Below, piece after piece: positions 35,886 to 46,900 of a DNA stretch of 64,000 bases. Source of the stretch: Clarkia xantiana subsp. parviflora (lineage: Eukaryota > Streptophyta > Magnoliopsida > Myrtales > Onagraceae); NCBI GenBank assembly GCA_036873135.1, contig JAPTYO010000027.1:2127195-2191194 (forward strand). The letters are read 5' to 3'. Position numbers and translations under genes: made by a program. Within the stretch, counting starts at the first letter, position 1, and every line of letters begins with the position of its first letter. The notes beneath the pieces were generated by a model that made no database searches, had not been told where the DNA came from, and saw only the letters and a list, made by a program, of their open reading frames with translations.

Positions 35886-37249
35886 GATTGCAGAGTATTT
35901 AAAAGTTGGCATGTATCTGTGATAACATTTTGATAATTGAAAGTTACATTTTTAATGGATGAGAGAATTGCAAATCGAGTTTATGATTCATCGACGTCAT
36001 AATGTTTGATTACATCAGATTTTACGGTCTATAAACTGAGTCGTTGGAGTACGCAATCCTCTGCCTAAATTATGTCGAGTGTGGGCCTTGCCTCGTCACA
36101 CGGGCACAGCCGTCTTGTAGGAGAGGGGGACCTCTACCGTAACAAGACTGACTAAGAACTAGGGGGATAAACTATACGCAAAACGATCATTTGGTTTTGG
36201 AGTAACCCGACATGATTTTCATTTTGTACATCGCCGTGATGAACTCTGTTCGTCATTAACCACATTCTTGGCCAGATGAATCTTCTGCGATATCATTGTT
36301 GACATATCCCACGCCTAACATTGTTCGGGTATGCTATCGACACTTTCTTCATACTACGCGTGCCATGTTCGACCACGGGGTCAGGCTCAGTTGTGCTAGT
36401 TAGAATCCTCGAGATTCGTATTGGCGCAAACTTCTTCATCTCGAGCGAATGATTGATCCCGGGAGCCTTATGAAGAGGCACCCGAAGTATCCTCATGGAC
36501 TCAGAACTCATAAGGTCAGGCTAAATGTTCGCTTCCCGGCGTACGAACGTAGTGCTGAAGAAAAATGCCAAGTGACCACGTTTTTGGAAACCGGTTGGGT
36601 TTGACTAAGGGTATAAGCGATGGGAATGGTCAAGTTCACATGAAATTCACTGACTCTCGTATTCACTAGTTTGACACTAGCCGAATATTAGCTGATGGTT
36701 GTGAATACTTGTACAGATGCCTCGGAGAAGTATTCCTATGTGGAAACCAGGCAATCGGAGAATTAACATTTGACCTAGGATACAACGGGTTACAATTTAA
36801 TTGTTTTTCAACAGGTTGATTGGAAATAGGGAATGAACGTTCCGCGGGCGCTACAGCACTCCTAACAGATGAGTAGGACGATGCCTGTCGTATCCGCCGG
36901 TCGCACGGCAAACCTCGTATGAACTATTCGGAAGCAGGGACAAGATCGGAAGAATGAAATGTTGATATGATTTGGTTAACAATACATTAACAGGCACTCT
37001 CCCATTCCGGCGAGTGGGAGCTGTTAGCATATGGTGATTGGGCGCCGTAAATGGAAGCCCATTAATATGTATATGTTACCTGAGACAATTGGGTAAATGT
37101 CACATTAGAGAAATTGGGCTAGACCAAATCCAAATTGACATGAGAGGCCCAAAATTGGGCCTCCCTTATACCCAAGGCCAGCCGAAACTAGTGAGTGGGC
37201 AAAGTGGAGTTTTGTTTACATTGTTCCTACTATAAATAGGGAGTGTTAG
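35886..37249 (+). mobile_element. Copia-1 3' end and left half of its LTR, copy 2
   Basis: Resumes the copia sequence broken at 24576: RNase H stop at 35900-35902, untranslated region, polypurine tract, then LTR from 37022 to the Tat-3 insertion at 37249. GTTAG at 37245-37249 is the copied left TSD of Tat-3. Confidence 0.9.
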
Positions 37250-37906
37250 TGTTTCGTCCAGACCCGCTTGATTTAATGGGCTGTCGAGTCTTCGGGTTGA
37301 TCTCTATGTTAGGTCTTTCTGTTCACGCTCCTTGATCTGAGCTCGCTGTCCGAACCTGCACATGGAGCAGTAACTATCACGGAGAGGGGGGGGGGGGTGG
37401 TGCTAGTTGAGCCCTCTCCGATGCTTAAATAAGAATTCTAGAGAGATAAAGCAAGAGAGAAGTCAGAGCTCCTAAGCCAATCTCAAGTGAAGATAAAGAA
37501 TAAAATAGGTGGCCTAGGTCCCTTTTTATAGGCTACCTTATAACCGACTCCGATTTTTGTGCGGTTGGACGCCGGTTTAAAAGAAAGTGTGAACCGGCGT
37601 CTGATTTGATCAAGGTTGGCTATTGGAAAACTCTAACATAGTGTAAGAACACAAATGGAACACGCACGCTGCAGACGACAACTCGGATCACGTCGGATTT
37701 GGGCAATCCTGGCGTGATCCGGATCATTTAGGGTAATCCGGACCCCTCCGGATTGCCAGCAATCCAGAGATTAGGTCTGGACGCGTGTGTCGCGCTTCCG
37801 GACCGTTTTGACCCTCGGGAATGTGTTTTGATCCGTGTATGTGATTTTGACGTGTTTACGAAGTTAGAAATGTAAATACGAACCCGAATTGGGCAGATAT
37901 CCATCA
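37250..37906 (-). mobile_element. Tat-3 3' LTR, copy 2
   Basis: 657 bp, matching 12037-12694. It has the same inverted repeat with a poly-G run near 37386-37397. The polypurine tract CTCGGGGGCAAG (minus sense) follows. Confidence 0.9.
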
Positions 37907-38497
37907 CTTGCCCCCGAGTCAAGTGGTTCAAACCTTTCTTGACTCTATTTTAAGATAGGATAAATGTCCAATTCAGGTTCGGTGATGAACTCAGAGGTTG
38001 ATTGATCGTCAATTGGGCATGCGGGCCTTGATTTCGCCTATCCTTAATTTTTTTCTTGGCGAGTAATTTGATATCTGCGGATAGGGTTAGTGTAGCTGAG
38101 ATGTGTATATACTATAAATGCATGTGAAGAGTTATAAATTTATGTAATCACATTTAAGGATATTGACATGTATAAGAATGCATCTATCGCGGACGTGTTA
38201 GACATGGACGTGTCTGACACGGGCGTGACGGGTGCGTCTAAAGTAATAAGGGCGTGCATGATGTAATGACGTGTGACTAATAATAAAATTATGCAATCAA
38301 TTATGTAATGATGAAAATGCGGATCATGAATTAAGATAGATTAGATGATCACAAATAAATCATGTATATGTAACACATGAGCATGATTGCATACGTCGAG
38401 TCTAAAAATGATGAATGTTGTATCATGGGTGTAAAACACTTAGTCATGCAACTAAAGACTTGTAAAAAATAGAGAGGGATCAAGGATTACCCATAGG
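37907..38497. other. Tat-3 3' untranslated sequence, copy 2
   Basis: Copy of 12695-13287. No gene seen. Confidence 0.6.
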
Positions 38498-41400
38498 TAT
38501 AAATACTACTAGTGAAAATGAGAGAGAGCATTCACTCTCATTTCTTGAAGGAGAAGAAACTTGGGGTCATCAAACTTAGGCACCAAGTCACATTGGCCGG
38601 CCACATTTAATCACCACCATGGTGATGGGACGACGGTGAGGAGCAACGGCGGCACGGGGGTGGCTCACGGCTTTTTGAGTGGCGGTGATATTCTCAGCAG
38701 TGGCGGCGTGTTTTACGGCGGCGACGAGATTTTCCGGTGGCCTTTGGCGGCGTTTTCACGGTGGTCCGATCGGCTTGAGGTGGTAAGCTCAGTTTCGGGT
38801 ATGGCTAAACCATTTGCAACCTTTCTTGGGTCCTATTTGATCTTGATTGTCTCTTGAAATTGTTTACTCTAGTATGCCCATAAGGTGTTTGTTCTTCTAC
38901 CAGAAGTTAGTTCTACAAATCGGCCAAAATTTTGGCTAAGTGCTGAAAACTTATAAACATGATTGTAAGTAGTAATACTCCCCTCAGATATAGTGATCGT
39001 TGTTGACTTGTTGCATCATGACGTAGATAGTGTTCAAACATGCTTGACGTTGATTGTTGATAGTTGATAGTTGATCATTGTTATCTCCCTCATGATGAAG
39101 CACTTAAAAAATATTTCTTGGTAGTTGACGCTTACTACTTGACATTTGTCGTCTGTCGTCTGCTATCATGGTGAAACACTTAGAAAAAATTTCTTTGCTC
39201 AACTTAGCTCTATGACCATACTAGTATAGTGACTAGCTTGTCGTCAACCCATGCATGCGTCCACTTGATATCATAATCATGATTGTTGTAGAAGTTGAAT
39301 TTAATCTTCTCCTGACTAATCACATGAGTAGGTAGGAACAAACGTCGCGGACGTGACCATTGCATGCGTGTTCACTGCGTGCGTTGCTTGTTGTATACAT
39401 GATCATAGCGTGCGTGATGTAGTATCTTGAACACTTAGAATTTCTCAAGCGTGTTGAAGCATATGTTTTAGTCGTTAAACAATGGTGTAGCATTATGAAA
39501 GCGCGTCGTTTGTCACGTATGTGCTCGACGCGTGCGCACTCAGCGCGCGTGTTGTAACCACTTGAACACTTAGATTTCTTCCTTGTACGTCAATATACAT
39601 GTTGTAGTCCTGCATTAATTCGAAGATACATGCAAGTATAAATGTTAGTGCCATAATCATATCCGCACTTGTTACCTTAAGTAAAGTCGTAGTATCATGT
39701 AGATGCGTGTAGATCACGTAAAACACGTAGGTGTTGGGACGAGGCCCATGTCGACATAAAGTTGCCCCCCGCAGGGGATGTTCACTATGTGATGTATAGA
39801 GACTAACAAGTCTGTAGATATGTAGTTGTCTCCATATGGAGAGTGTTCGTTACTTAGTGTTTGCATGGGTGACTGTCGCGTATGCGCGCGTTTATCGAGT
39901 TGTTATTTGCACTTGCAGGTTGGAGCGATAGGACAGTTCTTCTTGGGTTCGTGCTTGCACTTGATCTGAGATAGTCGTTCTGAGTAAGTCCCCCATTCCT
40001 ACTCCGCAGGTTACTTTATGTTCAGACGTCAGTGACGAATCATAGGCCGACTTGACATCCTTCATCGATAGTGAGTTAAGAGTCGACGTTGATCACACCC
40101 CAGAGCCTGCAGCCAAACCAGAGACGATGGATGTGACACAGTATTTTTGTATCAACCGGATAAACGAGTAGCGGTATATGCTGGGCACATCTTCTTCCGG
40201 ACTTTGTCCAAACTTGGAGGCTGTATTTCCTTTCGACGTGCTCCCAGGTGTCACCCAAGGTCAATCCACGGTACCTCCGGACGACCTGTCCGCTGTTTAC
40301 TTGGGACAGATTCGGGAGGGCTTGCGCTTTCCTTATTATCCAGACTTAGTTGATCACTGCCGGTTTTACCAGATCTCACCTTAGGATCTTGCGCCTGTGG
40401 GACTCCGCGTGTGGACTTGTTTCCGAGTACTATTTCATCAGTAGTCGTGGCATTATTCTACATTTATCTTTCGTTGCTTCTACCAAGTTTTGCGTCCAGA
40501 TGTAACAGGGTTGTGTAGCATGAAGATGCGTTGGCCTTGTTTGCAAGAGAAGGGGTTTACGACACTTGGGCTTGGAGACACATAGTGGGATAGTGATGCC
40601 AGACTCGCCGCGAGGGCTGACCGTTCCGGTCCTCATTGGCGACATCAGTACTTCTTTTTGTGTGATGTTGGCACTACTTGGGATACTGCTCATGTTACGG
40701 AGGCTGATCCTGCCCTCGCTTTCTCTAAGCTCTCTTCTGCGGATAGGAAGGTCTTGAAGCACATATATCAATGTCTGCATGCACGCACTTATCCATGTTT
40801 GTTGTGTGCATCAGACCAGGAATTGATTTTCACAGGGATTCATGTGCTTTCTTCTGAGGATTCGGTATGCTAAGAACCTTTATAACTTCCTATTATATGG
40901 TGATGTAGGTTGGTTATGGAAAGAACTCGTCCTTGCAGACGGATCCTGCTCGTGTCACTTCTTCTGCTAGAAAGGTGGCGCCGTCTCTTGCTCCTTCCAC
41001 TCTTAAGGGTTCTGGACATGGCCGTGGCAAGGGATTGATGAGTAAGATAATTCCTTGTGATTTTCATTTTCCTTACTATTCTCTTATGTTGTTGTTCTTA
41101 ACTTGTCTTTGTTTGCAGGTCGCTCGGCTCACGTGACTGAGCGCGTTGTTCCTGTTTCGAACTCCAGCGTACATGCTAAGAGGTCCGACGCGGCGGCGCG
41201 TGCCTTGAGTGACCCCAAGCATACTAAGGTTGGTGCGACAAGCCAAACTCATTCTTGCGATAAAGGGAAAGGAGTAGAAGGTGGCACAGCGGCGCCTTCT
41301 ACCCCTCGGTCGAGGGATCGGGCCGCGGAGGAGCGCACCCCTCGCCGAGGTATGTACCGCGCGCTTCTTTCTTTTTCTATCCTTGTATTATTTTGCTTTT

Positions 41401-41647
41401 TGTCTTCATATCTCTATTGTTGTTTGCTTTATAGCGCTCTCTGCGCTTGGACATGCTGACTTGATTCGTCCTCTAGAGGGCGACATTACTGGGGGTGATT
41501 GGACACCCTTTGCTACCGGTGGTCCTCGATTTGCTAAGGATTCCAAACTTAGCACTCAAGAGGTGGGCGTGCGAGTGCTGCAAAGGTGCGTCCCTCCTGG
41601 CGATCGACGTATTCGACCGTTGACTGATGAGGAGGCGCAAGCCTATG
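38498..41647 (+). pseudogene. Tat-3 antisense gene, 5' part, copy 2 (continues at 50306)
   Basis: TATA box at 38498-38505; leader exon to 38782; intron 38783-39918. The coding part follows, with the initiator ATG changed to CTG near 39980. The in-frame stop at 14923 of copy 1 is CAG here (40139-40141). Then come the domain blocks LRFPYYPDLVDHC and GPHWRHQYFFLC. A 77-bp intron is 41042-41118, the exon with AHVTERVVPVSN is 41119-41349, and an intron is 41350-41434 (GTATGT...TTATAG). The following exon is interrupted after CTATG (41647) by Gyp-2 and resumes at 50306. Confidence 0.7.
41643..41647. other. Target-site duplication CTATG, left of Gyp-2
   Basis: CTATG here and at 50301-50305, bounding Gyp-2. 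Removing the insert joins the reading frame QAYVESALTRF of the antisense gene. Confidence 0.95.
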
Positions 41648-42402
41648 TGTTGGATCACGACGGAACTCCGGTACGATCTTTGACGGCGATCCTGGCTCCT
41701 TCGCTCCACGTAATCCTGCAAGAGGGGATAGACCAGGCGGTGACCCAGAATCCCTCTCCGATGCTTAAATGAGTATCTCGTATACGGTGGCAAGTAAGAA
41801 TCTCAAAGTGTCTCCTGAAAAAAGTCATTGATCTGAGGTTACCTCTGCCCTTTTATAGGCGGAGAGGTACCTCAGTTACCTGGTGAACCGTTGGGGTGGT
41901 TAGCCCGTATCTCGTGTATCTCGTGCACGATCCCGCCTATCTAGGCCAGATCTCGCTTATCTCGGCCACGCCCCGCGTATCTCGGCCACGCTCCGCGTAT
42001 CTTAACTACGCTCCGCGTATCTCGGCCACGCTCCGCGTATCTTAACTACGCTCCGCGTATCTCGGCTACGCCCCGCGTATCTCGGCCTTAACTTCTGATG
42101 GCAAGTTCCGACTAACATCGGGGACTCAAGAGTTATCTCGTTGTGTCACCGCTCGGGGCCCCTCATCATCGTGACAGGGCCAATCGTTCTCAGGGATTCG
42201 TCATCGGAGCCTACTTAAAGGCTTCTCTTCGGGAGCTTCCAGCTCATCTATCGGGACCGACTCTGTCGGGACCTTTCATCATCGGGACTCCCTACGTTGG
42301 GACCCTCCACCTGGGTCATCTTGACCTTCATTTGGGGCCCAGTGGGCCTGTTCGCCGTTTCATCGCCGTTAAGGGGCCTAACGGCCATAGCGGAACCCAT
42401 CA
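41648..42402 (-). mobile_element. Gyp-2 3' LTR
   Basis: 755 bp, ending (minus sense) GTGATCCAACA at 41648. TATAAAA (minus) at 41851-41857. The 20-bp repeats CGTATCTCGGCCACGCTC-type at about 41955-42090 hold two units more than the 5' LTR. The polypurine tract CTTGGGGGCAAA (minus) is at 42403-42414. Confidence 0.93.
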
Positions 42403-42785
42403 TTTGCCCCCAAGACATGAGGGACTTACAGTTCGTCGTGTCTTTTCAACTCCCGACCTCCCGATGTCGGAATCGGGTTCTTTCTCTTGGCATGGTCACT
42501 TAGCATAAGTCTTCTCATTTATGTCTCCTCAATACCTTGTGGATAACTGCCAAATCCGAGAGGACTCCTTGGTTCCCCAGCCATTAAATGCAGCAGATAA
42601 CGAAGTGACGTCTTCAGTACCCGTGCCTGATTTTTCACACCTGCTTTTTTCTGAAAAAGTGCTTTTCAGGCTGTTTCATCATTGCATCAGTTGCCATTCT
42701 GCACGTTTTATCTGAATGGTTCAGATCAGAACGCTTCAATTTCGACGATTCAGATCAAAGCGTCCCTTCGACTGTCCTCTTCGCC

Positions 42786-42792
42786 TATAAAA
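42786..42792 (+). promoter_or_regulatory. TATA box of the Gyp-2 antisense gene
   Basis: TATAAAACCCTAGCCGTGAG on the strand opposite to gag-pol, 160 bp before the ATG at 42953. Conserved with Gyp-1 (34798-34804). Confidence 0.75.
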
Positions 42793-42952
42793 CCCTAGCC
42801 GTGAGCACAGTTTCACTTTTACCGTCTCCGAATTTTCAAAAGCTCTCTGCAACTTCTCTGCGAATTCAAGCTCTTGCGATTCCGAAGACCTTAGTGCTCT
42901 TCCGATCACCTCTCCGGCAACGTCGAGTTCGTCCTTCCAACCTCCAATCATC

Positions 42953-43346
42953 ATGTCTGGTAAGGGTTTCTTCTTTAAAGTTCGCCTGTTTTCTCCCTTT
43001 ATTTCTACTTGGTTTGTTTGCAATTTCCCGGAAAACCCAATGTCCCTTTCAATGGCTGATTTCAGACGGTGAATCTGGTTCCGAGGGAAGGAAGCCCTTC
43101 AACTTCGACTATGCTCTGAATGAAATTTCCAGCACCGCGTACGATGCAGCTCTCCGGGAGGGATACATACCTCCACCAGAGAAGCCGATGCTCAAGGCAG
43201 GAAATGCATACCACAAGTTCAGAGTGAAGAGGGGCTACTTCGTCATCCAGAACTCCTCGATCCCGTGGCTGAACCTGTGGAGCCTTCTGCCATCGACCTC
43301 GTGGACCCAGCTCCCGTTGATGCCGCTGAAAAGGACCAAGCCTAAC
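42953..43346 (+). pseudogene. Gyp-2 antisense gene with large internal deletion
   Basis: Exon 1 is ATGTCTG (42953-42959). Intron 42960-43065 (GTAAGG...TTTCAG). Exon 2 reads SDGESGSEGRKPFNFDY and reaches the WKKSYF-like core as KRGYFVIQNSSIPW. It then jumps at about 43268 to the last 24 or so codons in another frame, PVEPSAIDLVDP to DAAEKDQA-stop (43344-43346). These match the C-terminus in Gyp-1. About 2 kb, including the coiled coil, is missing. The deletion joins the two ends out of frame. Confidence 0.8.
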
Positions 43347-43439
43347 TGCTTATCTTTAGAGTCCTTGTATTCTCCTTTTTTGTAATCATCGGGCCTTTGA
43401 TCCCCATTAATATCAGACTTTCTTAGTTCCGATTTTTCA

Positions 43440-43975
43440 TTGCATTTCTCCGAGTGGCTTTACTATAATTACTTAAGTCGAAACCTCGACACTTAAGATA
43501 TTCTCATACATCACTTAAGACGATTTACTAACTTGCACCACTTAAGGTGACTTACCATCATGCACCACTTAAGACCACTTAAGGCGACTATCCAATCCTT
43601 AGAATAAATCCAAGAGTCCCGCATCACTTAAGACGACTTAATCCCGTGCATCACTTAAGACGACTTTAACAGTACTTAGAGTAAATCTCAGAATCATGCA
43701 TCACTTAAGACGACTTTTCTCGTGCACCACTCAAGGCGACTTTTCTCGTGCACCACTCAAGGCGACTTTTCTTGTGCACCACTCAAGGCGACTTTTCTCG
43801 TGCGCCACTCAAGGCGACTTTTCTCGTGCGCCACTCAAGGCGACTTTTCTCGTGCACCACTTAAGGCGACTTTTCTCGTGCACCACTCAAGGCGACTTTT
43901 CTCGTGCAACACTCAAGGCGACTTTTCTCGTGCGCCACTCAAGGCGACTTTTCATCAAGCATGGTGTTTCTTCAA
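43440..43975 (-). repeat. Gyp-2 tandem array (same family as 30904-31800)
   Basis: About 20 units of CACCACTCAAGGCGACTTTT with variants ACTTAAGG and GCGCCACTC. The right half (43720-43960) is very regular, with period about 26 bp and TTCTCGTG links. The array lies between the ends of the converging pol and antisense genes. Confidence 0.92.
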
Positions 43976-43985
43976 GTGTTCACCA

Positions 43986-46900
43986 CTAAAAGAATGCTTT
44001 AACTCTCTGCCATCGAGGTCTACCAACTTGTACGCATTTGGAGCTGGCATCCCCACGACCTTGTAAGGTCCTTCCCATTTTGGTGACATCTTGGTGATTC
44101 GATCCAAAAGGGTAATCGTTGCGACGCCAAACCAGCTCCCCGACGAAAAATTGTCGGGACTTAACTCGCCGATTGTAATACCTGGCCGTCACCTATCGCA
44201 TTCGAGCCTGGACTTCGTCGGCTTCCCGCCTCTTCTCTTCGAGCAAGTCCAAGTCCAGACGCCTCATTTCATCGTTCGTCAGAGGTTCGTAATATCTCAT
44301 CCGATGGGATGCCACGGCTACCTCCACGGGAGCTACAACCTCCGTGCCATAAAGAAGGCCAAACAGAGTCTCCCCAGTTGATCGTTTGGGTGTCGTTCTA
44401 ACAGCCCAAAGCACGTTTTCCAGCTCGTTCAGCCATTTGCCCTTCAAGGCATAGACACTTTTCTTCAGGCCATCCATCACGATTTTGTTGGCCGATTCCA
44501 CCTGGCCATTAGTCTGAGCATGGCGGACAGAGGCTGTCCGATGCTCGATGTTCAACTCCTCCAGATACTCCTTCACCTGAGACCCGTTAAACGGTGGACC
44601 ATTGTCGCTGATCACCACCTTAGGAATCCCGTATCTGGATACAATATGCGTCTGGAGGAACTTGATGATCTGGTTCCCCGTTGTTCTGGCTAACACCTTT
44701 GCCTCTGTCCATTTCGAAAAATAATCGATAGCTACAAGCAAATACTTACACTGACCTTGTGCTTGCGGAAGAGGTCCCACCAAGTCGATGCCCCACTGCG
44801 CGAAGGGCCAAGCGCTCTTGATGGGTGTCAGATTAGCAGCCGGAGCCACAATACTCGGGGCGTACCTCTGGCACGCGTCACAGGATCGGACCAACACCGT
44901 CGCCTCCTTGCTCATCGTAGGCCAATAATATCCAAGTTCAGCACCTTCCTCATAATGGATCGAGCCCGTTCGTGACAAGCCGCGACCCTTCATGCACCTC
45001 TTTCAGGATTCGACTTGTGTCAGGCTCAGCCACACACTTCAAGTACGGAGTCGAGAACCAGCCCTTCTTGTATAGCTGATTGTCCAGCATCACGTAATTA
45101 GCCGCGATCCGACATATCCTGTCAGCTATTACTTTGTCATCGGGGACTGCCCCCGTAGTCAGGCACGCGACTATCGGGGTCATCCAAGTGGGCTCCTCCT
45201 CCGATCCTGCTTCAATAGCACATACCTGTGTTGGGTCGGTGGTCGACAAGATCACCTTCTCCAAGAAGTGCACCTTCCGGTTTTCCTCCAGGGGTGCCCC
45301 CAAGGAAAATTTGCTCAAGGCATCTGCCTCCACGTTTTCTTCCCTCGGGATCGCCTCGATGTCGAAGCTTTTAAAGCTCTCCTTCAAGACTTGTACCTCG
45401 CGAAGGTACTTCCTCATCATCGGGCTCTTCGCCTCGTATCGCCCTTGGACTTGGTTTACAATCAGGGCCGCGTCACACTTCACTCTCAAGTGAGCCACTC
45501 CCGTACCTTTGGCAATTTTTAGGCTCGTGATAAGAGCCTCGTACTCAGCTTCGTTGTTCGTGGCCTTAAACGTTAAGGCCAAGGCATATCGAAGTGGTTC
45601 ACCTCTGCCTGGTGGTATCAATACAAAGCCTGCTCCTGATCCATCTGAACTCGAGGAGCCATCCGTGTACATCTCCCAAGTATTTTCCTCGTTTGGCTGT
45701 TCTGATTGCTCTACCATCTCTGGTTGTTCTTCCATCGGGACCTCCATGGTTTCCCCCTCTACAGGGCCCGATTCTTCTAGATCGGGGGCTGTAGACTCCG
45801 CTATAAAATCCGCCAATGCCTGGCCCTTAATAGCCGTTCTCGGAGCAAAGTGTATGCGAAACTCACTAAGCTCTACTGCCCATTTCACTAATCTCCCCGA
45901 CGCATCCGATCGGTTCAAAAAATGCTTCAGAGGCTGGTTCGTCAGCACAGTGATCTCATGCGCATAGAAATAAGGCCACAGCTTCCGAGCAGTAATAATC
46001 AACGCAAAGAGATACTTCTCAACAGCAGGATAATTCAATTCAGACTTGGCAAACGCCTTGCTTACATAATAGACGGGGATTTGATTACCCTCGACAACCT
46101 TCACTAACACAGAGCTAATGGCAAATTCAGAAACAGCCAAGTAAAGATAGAGCGGCTCGCCTGGAACCGATTTCGCCAACGGCGGGAGGGTGCGGAGGTG
46201 CTGCTTGAGTGCCTGGAACGCTTCTTCACATTTGGCGGTCCACTCAAACTTCTTGTTGGCCCTCAAGACTTCAAAAAATGGCATTGATCGGTCACTTTCC
46301 TTGGACAGGAAGCGATTCATTGCAGCCAGACGGCCATTCAACACTTGTACCTCCCGATGGTTTATCGGAGACTGCATCTCACCTCAGCTTCTCGGGTTCA
46401 CCTCAATTCCTCTTTGGCTCACCATAAAGCCCAAATATTTCCCTGAGTGGACTCCAAAAGTGCACTTTGTCGGGTTTAAGCGAACCTAATGAAGCCTCAT
46501 CCGCTCAAACGCCATGGCTAGATTGTGTACATGATCCTCAGCTTGTCGGGACTTCACCAGCATATCATCCACATATGCCTCCATGGTCTCCCCTAGCATA
46601 TCTCCGAACAGCTTGTTCACCATCCGCTGGTAGGTTGCCCTGACATTGATCAACCCGAAAGGCATGACATCGTAGTGATAGATGTCACTGTCTGCATAAA
46701 ATGCTGTATGAGGAGCGTCTTCCTTAGCCATCTTGATCTGGTTATAGCCCGAGTATGCATCCATGAAGCTCAACAGCTCATGCCCCGACGTGGCATCCAC
46801 CAGCTGGTCGATTCTCGGGAGCGGGTAACAGTCCTTCGGGCAAGCTTTATTCAGGTCGCGGAAGTCAACACACATCCGCCACTTCCCATTGCTCTTCCTT

